Counted from the stretch's first letter, positions 42,556-51,611 are shown. The stretch: 64,000 nucleotides of DNA from Sphingobium sp. C100 (GCF_000508185.1 NZ_AYOY01000165.1:1-64000), one strand, 5' to 3'. Notes: generated from the letters alone by a model not told the origin. Numbers and translations are program-made.

Positions 42556-43133
42556 TGGTCGCTCCCCTGTTGGTCTTTGGCGGCGCCGGTCTTCACCATT
42601 CCAAACCCGACCAGCTTCAGCGACAGGCCGGAATATTCCCAGTCGTAGCGGAAGGTGCGGTTCTCGTTGGAGATGACCTTGTCCCCGACGATCGTGTGAA
42701 GCTCGCCGGTCACCTCCGAACGGAGGTTCTTGGTGTCGATCTCCATCTTCTGGATCGTGAAAAACTGCGAAATCGACGAGCCCCGCTGCTCACTGACGAT
42801 CTTGAGCAGATCGGCCTTGATCTTGCCCTGCGTTCGCGGGCTCGCAATATCGAGTACCGCATTCATCCAATATTCGAGATTCTGCGGGCTGCGGTCGAGC
42901 GTCAGCACGACCGTGTCGCGTGTGATCATCTCGAGATATTCGTGGCTGACGCCAGCGGAGCTGATTGTCAGCGAAGATCGCAGCACCGGCTGCAGCACGA
43001 CCTCCCGATCGCGTGACAGGCTGACTGTGAACAGCAGCAGGGTGAGCACGCCAAGCGCGGCCGCAGCGACGGCCAGGATGTTACGCTGGCGCAGGATACG
43101 CTGGCTGTTCGTATGGCTGTAGGAAAGTTCCAT
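42552..43133 (-). CDS. traE: Pilus assembly protein TraE, 193 aa
   Basis: One N-terminal membrane helix (LAVAAAALGVLTLLLFTVSL) and a periplasmic domain with TRDTVVLTLDRSPQNLEYWMNAVLDIASP and ENRTFRYDWEYSGLSLKLVGFGMV, both diagnostic for TraE (VirB8-like). It is an inner-membrane scaffold for pilin polymerisation. It stands 1 bp after traL. Length matches F TraE (188). Confidence 0.92.
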   Translation of the reverse strand: MELSYSHTNSQRILRQRNILAVAAAALGVLTLLLFTVSLSRDREVVLQPVLRSSLTISSAGVSHEYLEMITRDTVVLTLDRSPQNLEYWMNAVLDIASPRTQGKIKADLLKIVSEQRGSSISQFFTIQKMEIDTKNLRSEVTGELHTIVGDKVISNENRTFRYDWEYSGLSLKLVGFGMVKTGAAKDQQGSDQ

Positions 43134-43134
43134 A

Positions 43135-43425
43135 TCACCCCGCCATCAGTCGAAGATATGAGGGTGGCGTGGCTCTGAGACCGGTGAAACCGGCCGGCAG
43201 ATGCCAATAGGCCAGGTGAAGCAGCCAAGATGTCGCCCGGCCCGCCTTAGCTTTTCTGAGACCCCACCAGCCCGCACCCGAAAGAAGCATGCCGATGAGG
43301 ATGTGCTGAGACAGGATCCCCCAGACGAACGGAATAACCATCGCCAGGAACTCATCGAGGGTCCACAGCCCGATCAGCTCGGGATCATCGAGATGAGTTG
43401 GAATGACGTACTTGTCTGCGGCCAT
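43135..43425 (-). CDS. traL: Pilus assembly protein TraL, 96 aa
   Basis: Small inner-membrane protein (VirB3-like). IPTHLDDPELIGLWTLDEFLAMVIPFVWGIL is the TraL signature, followed by a second hydrophobic stretch (HILIGMLLSGAGWWGL) and a C-terminal PAGFTGLRATPPSYLRLMAG. It begins 61 bp after the traA stop. Length matches F TraL (91). Confidence 0.93.
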   Translation of the reverse strand: MAADKYVIPTHLDDPELIGLWTLDEFLAMVIPFVWGILSQHILIGMLLSGAGWWGLRKAKAGRATSWLLHLAYWHLPAGFTGLRATPPSYLRLMAG

Positions 43426-43486
43426 TGCACCACCCCCTCCTTGCGCCCCGGCGGAGCTGCTACTCCGCGCGGGGCCTAGGATCGGT

Positions 43487-43807
43487 TCAGATCGTTGCGG
43501 TCACGGTGGAGGTGACGATCGGAATGCCGGTACCGGCGCCCACACCGACACCGACCGGAATGGCGATCTGGCCCATCGAGAACCGGCCCGATGCGAGCGC
43601 CACGATGCCGCCGGCCAGGCTGAGCACGGTGATGATCTTGCCGCCGGACCCTTCGAGGAAGTCGGTGAACTTGGTCAGCGCGGTGTTGAACGTCGTGTCG
43701 GCACCGGCGAATGCGGGGCCTGCGAAGAAGAGGAATGCGAACAGAAGCACGGCGAGGGCGAGGATCGCCAGCTCCGCGTGTCCGCTCTTTTTGAGGACAG
43801 ACTGCAT
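43487..43807 (-). CDS. traA: Propilin TraA, 106 aa
   Basis: A long leader (residues 1-34, ending GPAFA) precedes the mature pilin, which starts GADTTFNTALTKFTDFLEG. Two hydrophobic stretches (GGKIITVLSLAGGIVALASG and GQIAIPVGVGVGAGTGI) fit the two membrane helices of F pilin stored in the inner membrane. Mature length of about 72 is close to F pilin (70). It is the first gene of the operon, with AAGGA before its ATG at 43807. The operon promoter must lie in 43808-43953. Confidence 0.85.
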   Translation of the reverse strand: MQSVLKKSGHAELAILALAVLLFAFLFFAGPAFAGADTTFNTALTKFTDFLEGSGGKIITVLSLAGGIVALASGRFSMGQIAIPVGVGVGAGTGIPIVTSTVTATI

Positions 43808-43953
43808 GTGGATTTCCTTCGGTTGGAGACGCGACGGAACCGCGCCCAAGCAAAGGGTGACCAATCGGCTCGCGGCTGTGCAACCGAACGTCGATCCGAC
43901 CGTTTGCGAATCGTAAAATTTTGTATGCTTAGCTGACGAGCGATCGCCTTAGC

Positions 43954-44037
43954 GGGACACCGCGCCCCGGTTTCAGGCCATACTGCCCCAGATTTGGGAC
44001 GCCTCGCCCGCGCTCTAGGGCACACTGCCTCAGAATT
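43954..44037. repeat. Degenerate 42-bp tandem repeat upstream of traA
   Basis: 43954-43995 and 43996-44037 match at 31 of 42 positions. Each unit splits into two similar halves, so GGG(A/C)-type blocks start at 43954, 43976, 43996 and 44018, about two helical turns apart. The best-conserved part is CACTGCC(T/C)CAGA. They lie between the divergent traA operon and the 44164 gene and are likely binding sites of a regulator. The flanking 43808-43953 and 44038-44163 hold no gene that I can see. Confidence 0.5.
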
Positions 44038-44163
44038 GCGAAAGCGACGTAACGGCGATAGATTCGCAGGGCGGACTCGTAAAATGTTAACCATTATCGT
44101 TTCATTAACCCTCCGCAGCGCCCGACGATCAACGGGCCCTTTCGATACGAGGCTAATCAAGAC

Positions 44164-44613
44164 GTGGGCACGATCGGCGCTGACATTCCAGGCTGCACGC
44201 TCGACATTTCCGAGCATCTTTTTCGCCTGACCACGGAAAGTCTCCGGCTCAGATCCAACGAGACAAAGTCCTACCAAACCCTTGAGCGCCTCCTGGAGGC
44301 TCGGATCGGAAGCCTTTCGCGAATCCGAGATCGCGACATGACCACCCTGAAAGAGCATCTGGTCGCAATTCCAACCCAAGGCGAGATCCGCATCGAACTT
44401 CAAATTTCACAGACCAGCGCTGACTGCCTGGATGACGTTAAAGACCTTCTCAGCAGGGAACTCGACGCCGATCTCACCGTCGGCGATGCCCTCTCCGTGT
44501 TGCTCTTCGACTATGTCGTCGAACAGAAAGCGGCGCGGGTGCTGGCAAAAATGGACCTGGAACGGGTGATACCGGCCAGAATTGCCATTCCGCCGAGCAG
44601 CCCGCGTCACTAG
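44164..44613 (+). CDS. Hypothetical protein divergent from traA, 149 aa
   Basis: A GTG at 44164 with GAGG 11 nt upstream is the likely start; ATG 44338 is a shorter alternative. The product is helical (KSYQTLERLLEARIGSLSRIRDRDMTTLKEHL) with a possible small strand-helix-helix part in the second half (IRIELQISQTSADCLDDVKDLLSRELDADLTVGDALSVLLFDYVVEQ). The latter looks like a ribbon-helix-helix or similar DNA-binding fold. Given its place divergent from traA and next to repeats, it is a candidate regulator of the tra operon. Not recognised as a named family. Confidence 0.5.
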   Translation: MGTIGADIPGCTLDISEHLFRLTTESLRLRSNETKSYQTLERLLEARIGSLSRIRDRDMTTLKEHLVAIPTQGEIRIELQISQTSADCLDDVKDLLSRELDADLTVGDALSVLLFDYVVEQKAARVLAKMDLERVIPARIAIPPSSPRH

Positions 44614-44732
44614 GCGAGATGTGACCGGCTCTCAGTGATTTGAATGCCGCTCATTTTGGCCCCAAGCAGGCTTGCAAATGAAGAATCTGTCATGTTCTCT
44701 TCATCCACCGGAAAGGTGTGGTGGGGATCTGC

Positions 44733-45239
44733 ATGTCGGAAACCTCGGAATCGCTGTCTGTCGGTTCGTTTGAGCCAGACTATATTCGTCTGATCCGCGA
44801 CCTGATGGCCGCGAACGATACACGGCATCGTTCCCTGGCCGAGAAAACCGGCATCAGCAAATCAAGGCTGGGCCGCATTCTTCATCAGACCCCGCAGAAG
44901 CGCCTCTCCATGACAGTCGATGAACTGGAGGCGATCCTGCTGGCGCTGGGAACGAATATCCTCAAGGCGTTCATGCGCACCGAAGCGTTACGCGACCTCG
45001 ATCCCTCGGATAAGGCGCGTTACGACAGCGTCATCAATCTCGTTGGCGATATCGTCAAAGACCTAGGCAAGGAATTGGTGCAGACACTCGAGACCATGAA
45101 CGGCCTCGATGGCACCGAAGCGCGGCCCGAATGGGCAGCCATCCTCCGCAACGGATGGATCGAGGATATCGCCAAGGCGGTCGCGTTCGTCATGGGCCGC
45201 CGCACCGTAATCACCCAGCGCGATGAGCTCTGGCGCTGA
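44733..45239 (+). CDS. XRE-like helix-turn-helix regulator, 168 aa
   Basis: Residues about 18-75 form a Cro/CI-type helix-turn-helix: YIRLIRDLMAANDTRHRSLAEKTGISKSRLGRILHQT...LSMTVDELEAILLALG. The C-terminal half is helical and may dimerise. ATG 44733 is chosen since the frame before it adds only MVGIC. It is the only clear HTH repressor near the tra promoters, 0.9 kb from traA. I infer control of transfer genes, perhaps through the repeats at 43954-44037. Confidence 0.7.
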   Translation: MSETSESLSVGSFEPDYIRLIRDLMAANDTRHRSLAEKTGISKSRLGRILHQTPQKRLSMTVDELEAILLALGTNILKAFMRTEALRDLDPSDKARYDSVINLVGDIVKDLGKELVQTLETMNGLDGTEARPEWAAILRNGWIEDIAKAVAFVMGRRTVITQRDELWR

Positions 45240-45294
45240 GCCATCTCGCGCAAGCGGCCTGAATGCCGGCCGCGCGCGTCAACCCCTCGTCTCC

Positions 45295-46254
45295 TTAGAA
45301 AGTGGAAACTGCCGCGGTCCGGCCGAATGCGCGTTGATCGGCGCTCGCTGGCGCTCCCCGGACCCGTGGAACGACCGTCACCGGCCGGTTGATGCCGCTC
45401 AGACGAGACCAGTTCAGCAGCACATTATCCACATAGGCCTGCGTTTCGGTGATCCGAGGCACCAGTCCATTCCGAACCCGTCCCGGACCAGCATTGTAGG
45501 CGGCGAGCGCGAGATGGTAGTGGCCGAAGCGGTCGAGCTGCTGACGCAGATATTTTGCGCCACCGCGCAGATTCTCTTCCACGCTGTAACGGTTGACGCC
45601 AAGCGCGACCGCCGTACCCGGCATCAGCTGCGTCAGTCCAAAGGCACTTTTGGGAGAGAAGGCATCAGGCCGATAGCGGCTTTCCCGGATGATCATCGCG
45701 TCGAACAGTCCCACGGGAATGCCGTATTGGCAGGCGATATTGCTCATCATGCCGTAGTAGTTCGCCCGCCGGATCTCGGCATCGGAGGCGAGAAAGCCTG
45801 TGGGTCTGTAGCCGGGCGCGTAGCAGCCCGGCACGTAGCTGGAGGCGGCCGAGGCGAACACCGGTCCTCCGCGCATCCAGATCGGCACTGGGATCGAGGA
45901 CATTGGATAAGGTGGCATCTCTGCTGGATGCACGGCCGGCTGCGCAACTCCGACATGCGCGAACGGGTCCTCGTCCTGCAACGGCGGATGAGCGGTATTC
46001 TCGCCAGCGAAACTGTTGGCCATCTCGAATTCGACCCAACGGCGGCTGAGGTCATGCACCTTGAAATCAGCCGGCGGGGCGCCGCCGACGGCTTGATCGT
46101 CTGGCGGAGCCGGTGGGCCGGGATCTGGCTTTGCTGTCGCCCCCATCGCAATGAGCTGCACGCTCCGCGCGGTCTGTGCAGTTCTCGGCGCGGCCTGCGT
46201 TTGTGCGGAGCAGACGAGGTTCGCCGCAACCAAGCCCAGGAGAAACACACGCAT
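45295..46254 (-). CDS. Lytic transglycosylase, VirB1/TrbN-like, 319 aa
   Basis: The signal peptide (MRVFLLGLVAANLVCSAQ) is followed by a Pro-rich region. The C-terminal SLT domain has the catalytic glutamate in IIRESRYRPDAFS, the conserved SAFGLTQLMPGTA and LALAAYNAGPGRV. It cuts peptidoglycan so that the transfer apparatus can assemble. F carries a smaller orf169 enzyme for this. It lies apart from the main operon and is convergent with the XRE gene (55 bp). Confidence 0.88.
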   Translation of the reverse strand: MRVFLLGLVAANLVCSAQTQAAPRTAQTARSVQLIAMGATAKPDPGPPAPPDDQAVGGAPPADFKVHDLSRRWVEFEMANSFAGENTAHPPLQDEDPFAHVGVAQPAVHPAEMPPYPMSSIPVPIWMRGGPVFASAASSYVPGCYAPGYRPTGFLASDAEIRRANYYGMMSNIACQYGIPVGLFDAMIIRESRYRPDAFSPKSAFGLTQLMPGTAVALGVNRYSVEENLRGGAKYLRQQLDRFGHYHLALAAYNAGPGRVRNGLVPRITETQAYVDNVLLNWSRLSGINRPVTVVPRVRGAPASADQRAFGRTAAVSTF

Positions 46255-46364
46255 AAAGACCTCCCTTTTTGCGAACTGAGGAAAGGGAAGATCAGCAGAT
46301 GCCAGCTTGTCAATCCACCGTTGGGCGCTTCAGACAGGCTTCCCTGTTCGCGGGGGGCAGGTAA

Positions 46365-47660
46365 ATGTGGTTGATCGCACGCCACAGCGATGGCCGAGGC
46401 GCTGGTCGTATTCCACTTCCCGCCCCCGTTCGTGACGCGCTTGTGAGGTGGTACGTCGGCAAGGGCTCCCGGCATGATGAGGAAGCCGGGATAATGCTCG
46501 TCCAGCAAGCTCGGCTCGGCGAAAAATGGATCGCCTGCGATTGCCTGGCTCCAGAGGCAGCCCCGCCGATCCTCACTCCAGCCTTCCTATCAGAGGCGGA
46601 AACCTACTACCTCCGTCGCCTCACCAGCCCCAACCGGCCGGAGCACCTGCCGGATTGCCCCTTCTTTCGCGACCAGGCGACAAACCGGGTCACCGAGGTT
46701 CGCACGCCCGAGAGCCCCGCCGATCCCCCCGCGGGTTATTTTGAAGTGCTGAGGCCCGCGCCGGAGAAGCTGGCACAACGACCAGAAGAAGAGAGCAGCG
46801 ACGATCGAACCCGCCAAGCCTCCGTGCCGCGTCTGGCCCGCCTTCTCTGGCGCCTCATCCATATCGCGGGCCTCAATCGCACGATGCCCCTCTCGCACGA
46901 GGCGCCTGACCACTCTATCGGCGATGAGTTTCGATGTCTGACCAAGGCGGCCAAGCGGGTCGAGATCGCGCCGGGAATGGAGCTTGGTCGCGCCTTCTGG
47001 ACCCACGCACAGGCGCTCCACAGCAAACGGGTCTATGCGAGCCTGCGCGAACTTGCGCGGCGCTGGCCGCGCGCGCATGCTCCGCAGGCTTTTCTCGCGC
47101 TCTTCGCCCAGGAATTTCGTGGATCGACAATCCAGGTGGCGGGCTGCGACCCGGTTGTGCTCGCTAACCGTGTGCAATCGCCATCCGTGCGGGGCAACAC
47201 GATCAAAGGCCCCTATCTGGTCCTCATCGTGGCCGGCGAATATCCCGAAGCGCACGGATATGCCCCGCTTCGAGGCTATGCCCAGCCAATCTTCTCGGGA
47301 AGGCGTTTCATTCCGGTTGACTCAGAGTTTGAGCGCACCGTCCTGCGCGACCTGCTCCAGCTCCGGCGCGACTTCGATCGACGACAGATCGATCTTGTGC
47401 TCGAAAAGCCTGTTTTCGACACGCTCACCGACATTGGCTCATGTCGTCCCGACTTCCTGCTTGAAGCGCGCTCCCGCAGCACCGGGGAAATCCGGCAGCT
47501 CGTGGTCGAAGCGATGGGGTCGACGGACGATGCCTATCTTGCAGCAAAGGCCACCACCCATCCGCGTATGGAGCAGATAGCACCCCTACTTTGCATTTCC
47601 CAGAAAGACGCGAATGAGGATCGGATAGGACCGATGGTGTCGCGCGCGTTCGGGCTTTGA
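46365..47660 (+). CDS. DUF1173-type protein with nuclease-like C-terminus, 431 aa
   Basis: Three conserved N-terminal cysteines (WIACDCL and PDCPF, near residues 58-98) fit the DUF1173 description of three Cys, which could bind metal. The middle is helical. The C-terminal 100 residues include GSCRPDFLLEARSRSTGE followed by IRQLVVEAMGSTD, which has the D...E(x)n spacing of a PD-(D/E)XK core, lacking an obvious Lys. DUF1173 has no established function; members occur on mobile elements. I suggest a possible nuclease or DNA-processing role. It is convergent with the next minus-strand gene. Confidence 0.6.
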   Translation: MWLIARHSDGRGAGRIPLPAPVRDALVRWYVGKGSRHDEEAGIMLVQQARLGEKWIACDCLAPEAAPPILTPAFLSEAETYYLRRLTSPNRPEHLPDCPFFRDQATNRVTEVRTPESPADPPAGYFEVLRPAPEKLAQRPEEESSDDRTRQASVPRLARLLWRLIHIAGLNRTMPLSHEAPDHSIGDEFRCLTKAAKRVEIAPGMELGRAFWTHAQALHSKRVYASLRELARRWPRAHAPQAFLALFAQEFRGSTIQVAGCDPVVLANRVQSPSVRGNTIKGPYLVLIVAGEYPEAHGYAPLRGYAQPIFSGRRFIPVDSEFERTVLRDLLQLRRDFDRRQIDLVLEKPVFDTLTDIGSCRPDFLLEARSRSTGEIRQLVVEAMGSTDDAYLAAKATTHPRMEQIAPLLCISQKDANEDRIGPMVSRAFGL

Positions 47661-47736
47661 TCAGAGGAGAGCTCGTTCGACGCACTGCCGCTCGAACTAT
47701 CATCCTATTCCAGACAGCACGGCCAGACTGCCGCGA

Positions 47737-48006
47737 TCAGCCCCACCTCATCGACGCAGCGAATAAGCTTACGATACCGAGAGTCACCGGGGTCGAGGTC
47801 AAATAGAGCTTCTGCCAGCGCCACCATGTCCGAGGTATGAAAAGCACCGCGGATCTGACGGATTTGATCGTCGACCATGAACGGTCCCGGTAAATCTCGA
47901 TAGCGGCAGTGGCACAGGCGAGCGCGAAGGCGAGCGCGCAGCACAAGCCTGCGGCGAGATAAAGCGCTAGCCAGTTGGACAGTTCGATCTGGGTAAGCTG
48001 ATGCAT
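47737..48006 (-). CDS. Small membrane protein, 89 aa
   Basis: ATG 48006 follows AGGG 6 nt upstream. Two hydrophobic stretches: LALYLAAGLCCALAFALACATAAI near residues 13-36 and a shorter one near the C-terminus (TPVTLGIVSLFAA). A basic aromatic stretch (RTWWRWQK) lies between them. It has its own AT-rich promoter with a palindrome (48021-48039). No family recognised. Confidence 0.5.
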   Translation of the reverse strand: MHQLTQIELSNWLALYLAAGLCCALAFALACATAAIEIYRDRSWSTIKSVRSAVLFIPRTWWRWQKLYLTSTPVTLGIVSLFAASMRWG

Positions 48007-48020
48007 GGCAGCCCTGTATA

Positions 48021-48039
48021 TATTCGATATATACGAATA
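48021..48039. promoter_or_regulatory. AT-rich palindrome upstream of the 89-aa membrane gene
   Basis: TATTCG (48021-48026) and CGAATA (48034-48039) are inverted around ATATATA. The AT-rich patch stands out from the GC-rich surroundings and lies 15 bp before the ATG, so a transcription start or repressor site is likely. Confidence 0.4.
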
Positions 48040-48414
48040 AATCCTATCCATGGTTTCCCGACATTCCGCCGCACGACAAGTCAAGTGACCATGCGCGCAT
48101 CACCGCAATGGGCGCGGGCCTGAATTTCAGACGCTCCGAACAAATTCTTGGCCGGTTAGGACGCCTATGTTGCGCGCTGCGCGAAGCTGCGAAGTGGCAG
48201 CGCCCGAGCGGGAGTCCCGCCATTCCCGATGAGAGGCCAAGCTGAGCATGGCATCGGATCGCGACACACAGTGCATCCGTTGGATTCATCCGGCGGCTGG
48301 ACGAGGGACTGGATCTGCTCGACGACATAGACTGCGGCGTCGACGACGGAGTAGCCTTCAGCGGGCCGTCAATCGCGCCAAACCAAGAGGCACGCCCTGC
48401 GGCCATTTAGCCGT
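48040..48414. other. Intergenic stretch with no gene seen
   Basis: About 375 bp without a supportable reading frame; a short minus-strand frame near 48250-48370 reads like protein for about 40 codons but has no start or ribosome binding site. Confidence 0.4.
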
Positions 48415-48936
48415 TCATCCCACGGCCTGGTCGCTCGAGCGATAAGGACAGCCTAATCTAGCGATGCAACAGGGTGGCATGCCTTTACCTGCCAGGCGGT
48501 CCATGAAGACTTCCATGATCTCCCGTCCCTTCGCACTGAGCCCGAGATAGGTGAAGCGCTGATCCGGCTGCCCTTTCGCGCGCTCAATGAGGCCAAGATC
48601 AATGAGCTTGCTCACCCAGCGGCGGCCCGTGCTTGGGGGCACGCCAGCAATCAGCGAGACGCTGCTGGCTTTCACGCATACACCGCGTCCAAGCGCGGCA
48701 TAAAGATCCAGCAGGATGTCCCATGCGGGGTCGGAGAAGAGATCACTGCCGATCACCTCTTCCCGTAAGCGCCGGGCCATCAGCGCCCAATGTGCCAGCC
48801 GGGCACCGGGCAGAGCGCACTCCGGATCTGCCGACACGTCTCGCGCGAGACCGCCTGCGCAACCGCATGCGACGCCCGGGTCCTCTATGTCGGGAACTGG
48901 CGCCCAGCGGTCCCGCTGCCTCTCCGACCCTGACAT
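48415..48936 (-). CDS. Winged-helix (MarR-like) protein, 173 aa
   Basis: The winged-helix core is GRGVCVKASSVSLIAGVPPSTGRRWVSKLIDLGLIERAKGQPDQRFTYLGLSAKGREIM, the usual MarR-type recognition helix and wing. The N-terminal region is helical (WALMARRLREEVIGSDLFSDPAWDILLDLY). The ATG overlaps the stop of the upstream GNAT gene (TAATG), so the two are translated together. It likely regulates its own operon or reacts to a small molecule; inference. Confidence 0.68.
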   Translation of the reverse strand: MSGSERQRDRWAPVPDIEDPGVACGCAGGLARDVSADPECALPGARLAHWALMARRLREEVIGSDLFSDPAWDILLDLYAALGRGVCVKASSVSLIAGVPPSTGRRWVSKLIDLGLIERAKGQPDQRFTYLGLSAKGREIMEVFMDRLAGKGMPPCCIARLGCPYRSSDQAVG

Positions 48937-50210
48937 TATGCACCCGCCGTGGAGGAGGATGTAAGGTTCTGCGCCATGCGCTCGACAGACGGTCCGCGAT
49001 TGCGCCTGCGCGACCCGATGGATGCGGGCCGCGATGACGATCGGTCCAGCGGACCAGGCCGATCCCAATCTCCCTCCGGACGGATCAGTATGTAGGGGTC
49101 GGCACCAATGGCGAGCCGATCCTCCGTCGCCGCGAGGCTCGCCTCGAGCTCGACATATTCGACCTCGGAGAAGGTGAAGCGCGGTCGGTCCGCAATTGCC
49201 CTGAAACCGAATATACCCCAGAAGCGGACCAGGTCGCTGCGAGAATGACCGTAGGCGCGGCGATATCCTTTGCGACGGCAATAGCTAATCGCCTCCCTGA
49301 CGAGGCGAAAAGACAACCTCGAGTTCCGGAATTCATGCCGCACAGCGAGACGTTCCAGTTTTACGAAGTCCGCGAAATAGCGCACCCTAATACAGCCCGC
49401 CGGTTCACCATCGATCTCGCCGAGGAAATGTGTCGCGCAAAAATCATTTCCGTCGAACTCCTCGTCGAACGGGCAATCCTGTTCCGCCATGTAAGTCGCC
49501 GACCGGACCGTAAAGCATTTCAGAATGTCTTCCATCGTGCGCGCTACGCGCACCGTGATCGCGCCGGCAGGTCGTGCAACCAGTTCGTTCTCAAAGAGCG
49601 GAAACCCCGAACGGGGGGACAAGGCCAGCAGATCCGCTGCAGCATTTGGGTAGACGTGGCGCGCTTCAATGAAACCCAAGGCAGGGAATAGACGAGACAT
49701 ATGTCCAGTCACTCCTCGCGTAAAAAGCGGACAACCTTCCGGCGCGAGGCGCCCGAGAAGGGGAGCCAGCGCACGGAGCGTCGGCGTCAGCGTGCCGGGG
49801 GCGAACATCAGCCAGATGTAGATTGCGTGGGGCCGTTCATCAGCTCGGCAGACCATCGTCAGGTCCGGCTCCATTCCGCTGAACTGTCGGTTTACAAGCG
49901 CCGAAGCTCCCTGCCGATTTAGAGGGAGATACGCGAGGAACGCCGGTCGATCTGATCGTTCGTCCTGCTCCCCCACGATATGAAAAATCTCCCGGTTATG
50001 CGCGATAGCGGCCGCAGCGACATCGTTGGGTACCAAGCCCCTGAGTTGGCGCCTCGCAAAAGCCAATGCGGCAAGTGCTTCATCCAAACTCGCCGCCCGC
50101 GTCACGGGAATTGTCCTATCACCAGCAGCACATAGCCTCTGGACACGCTCGGAAAATGCCATCGTGTGGAAGCCGTCGATCGCCGCGGTTTGTATGTTCG
50201 CCCGGTACAT
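48936..50210 (-). CDS. Two-domain GNAT-family acetyltransferase-like protein, 424 aa
   Basis: The start is MYRANIQTAAI, with AAGGGGG before the ATG at 50210. The C-terminal domain (about residues 240-370) is GNAT: TVRVARTMEDILKCFTVRSATYMAEQ, FLGEIDGEPAGCIRVRYFADFVKLERLAV then RLVREAISYCRRKGYRRAYGHS and FWGIFGFRAI. The N-terminal domain (about 60-220) has a related rhythm (ALAALAFARRQLRGLVPND, FSRLFPALGFIEARHVYP) and may be a second, degenerate GNAT fold. The substrate is unknown. It is coupled to the winged-helix gene behind it and divergent from a LysR regulator. Confidence 0.65.
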   Translation of the reverse strand: MYRANIQTAAIDGFHTMAFSERVQRLCAAGDRTIPVTRAASLDEALAALAFARRQLRGLVPNDVAAAAIAHNREIFHIVGEQDERSDRPAFLAYLPLNRQGASALVNRQFSGMEPDLTMVCRADERPHAIYIWLMFAPGTLTPTLRALAPLLGRLAPEGCPLFTRGVTGHMSRLFPALGFIEARHVYPNAAADLLALSPRSGFPLFENELVARPAGAITVRVARTMEDILKCFTVRSATYMAEQDCPFDEEFDGNDFCATHFLGEIDGEPAGCIRVRYFADFVKLERLAVRHEFRNSRLSFRLVREAISYCRRKGYRRAYGHSRSDLVRFWGIFGFRAIADRPRFTFSEVEYVELEASLAATEDRLAIGADPYILIRPEGDWDRPGPLDRSSSRPASIGSRRRNRGPSVERMAQNLTSSSTAGA

Positions 50211-50444
50211 GCATCCCCCTTCGTGACTGAAAGGGTTACCCAAATACCTACATCTGCTTACCTTGAGGCGAGGTCATCTTTCGCTATGGCGGGTTCACTT
50301 TTGACGCACCCCGCCATCGATGTGCCTAAATGTCACGGCGCCAGGGAATGACTGACACATCCGGGTTCCGGATCTCCTCGCAAACGTTGACCCAAACAGA
50401 AACATCCGGATTGACCGAACTTATTATTGATTTTGAAAGATCGC

Positions 50445-51611
50445 ATGAACTCTCTTGCAGCGGATTCTGCTGTGATCCGAAATAGAGGAGAGAGCGGTTT
50501 GCCCACGTCCAAGAAAGCGCGAAACGCTAGAAAGATACCCATCCCATCGGCCAAAGTTGGCAATCGCCGATCCGAGACACGCTCCTCTTCCGGTAACAAG
50601 TCCTTTCAGGAAAAGCTCAAGCTCGTCGACTGGACCGATCTGGAGCTTTTTCTCGACGTGGTCGAGGCGGGCAGCCTGCGGGCTGGTGCGTCGAAGACCG
50701 GCCGCGCCGTCGGGACGATCCGCCGCCGGCTGCAGCGAATCGAGGACAAGCTGAGCGAAGTCATCGCCCAGCGCGGCCCCTCCGGATTGCGATTGACGCG
50801 GGTCGGCGAGAAGCTGCTCCTCACCGCCCGAGAGATGCGGCTGACACGGCAGAGCGCGGAGGCAGTTCGTCCTTCCGCCGGCGAACGCGAGCGAATCCGT
50901 ATGGCCGTTACGGAGGGCCTGGGTACGTACTGGCTCATGCCTCGCCTCGTGGAGTTCCAGCGCGCAAATCCTGGCCTCGACGTGGATCTCCACTGCGACA
51001 TGAGTCGCAGCGATGTTGCCGGCGGCGAATGTGACCTGGCCGTACAACTCGAGCCCCCCGCAGAAGGGACGGCCATCGTCCGCCATATCGGCTGCTTGCA
51101 TCTCATGCCCTTCGCCGCAGAGAGCTATCTGAAGGTTGCGGGCACCCCGACATCTGTTGACGAATGGCCGAACCATAAGCTCGTATGGCAGGAGGCAGAC
51201 CAGGTCGCCTCGTACCTCTTGCCCTTCATCCTGGGACGCTCGGAAGTGCCGGGGCTGATAAGCATAAGGACCAACAGCAGTTCCGCTCATTTTCGAGCGA
51301 TTGCGACCGGCGGAGGCATTGGCATCCTCCCAACCTACGCCCGTGCGATCAGCAGGCGGGTGCGTCCACTGGACCTGGACGTTCGATTGCGGCGCGAGAT
51401 ATTTTGCGTGGCCAATCCGGCCAAGGCCTCCTCGTCCGGCGTGCAATCGGTGATAACATGGCTGACCAGCTGCTTCGCCGGGGACATATATCCGTGGTTT
51501 CGCGACGAGTTCGTGCATCCGCGAGATTTCGAACAGGCCATCTCGTCACGCCACGTCATAGGGCTCTTCGAGGGCTTCATCGACAACATAGCTGCCGATG
51601 AACCCGATTGA
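50445..51611 (+). CDS. LysR-type transcriptional regulator, 388 aa
   Basis: An N-terminal helix-turn-helix (VDWTDLELFLDVVEAGSLRAGASKTGRAVGTIRRRLQRIEDKL, about residues 55-105) is followed by the LysR ligand-binding part (AVTEGLGTYWLMPRLVEFQRANPGLDVDLHCDMS and GGGIGILPTYAR). About 50 extra residues precede the usual LysR start; an ATG at 50445 is taken, though an internal start is possible as no ribosome binding site is evident. Divergent from the GNAT gene 235 bp away, which it may control. Confidence 0.85.
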   Translation: MNSLAADSAVIRNRGESGLPTSKKARNARKIPIPSAKVGNRRSETRSSSGNKSFQEKLKLVDWTDLELFLDVVEAGSLRAGASKTGRAVGTIRRRLQRIEDKLSEVIAQRGPSGLRLTRVGEKLLLTAREMRLTRQSAEAVRPSAGERERIRMAVTEGLGTYWLMPRLVEFQRANPGLDVDLHCDMSRSDVAGGECDLAVQLEPPAEGTAIVRHIGCLHLMPFAAESYLKVAGTPTSVDEWPNHKLVWQEADQVASYLLPFILGRSEVPGLISIRTNSSSAHFRAIATGGGIGILPTYARAISRRVRPLDLDVRLRREIFCVANPAKASSSGVQSVITWLTSCFAGDIYPWFRDEFVHPRDFEQAISSRHVIGLFEGFIDNIAADEPD

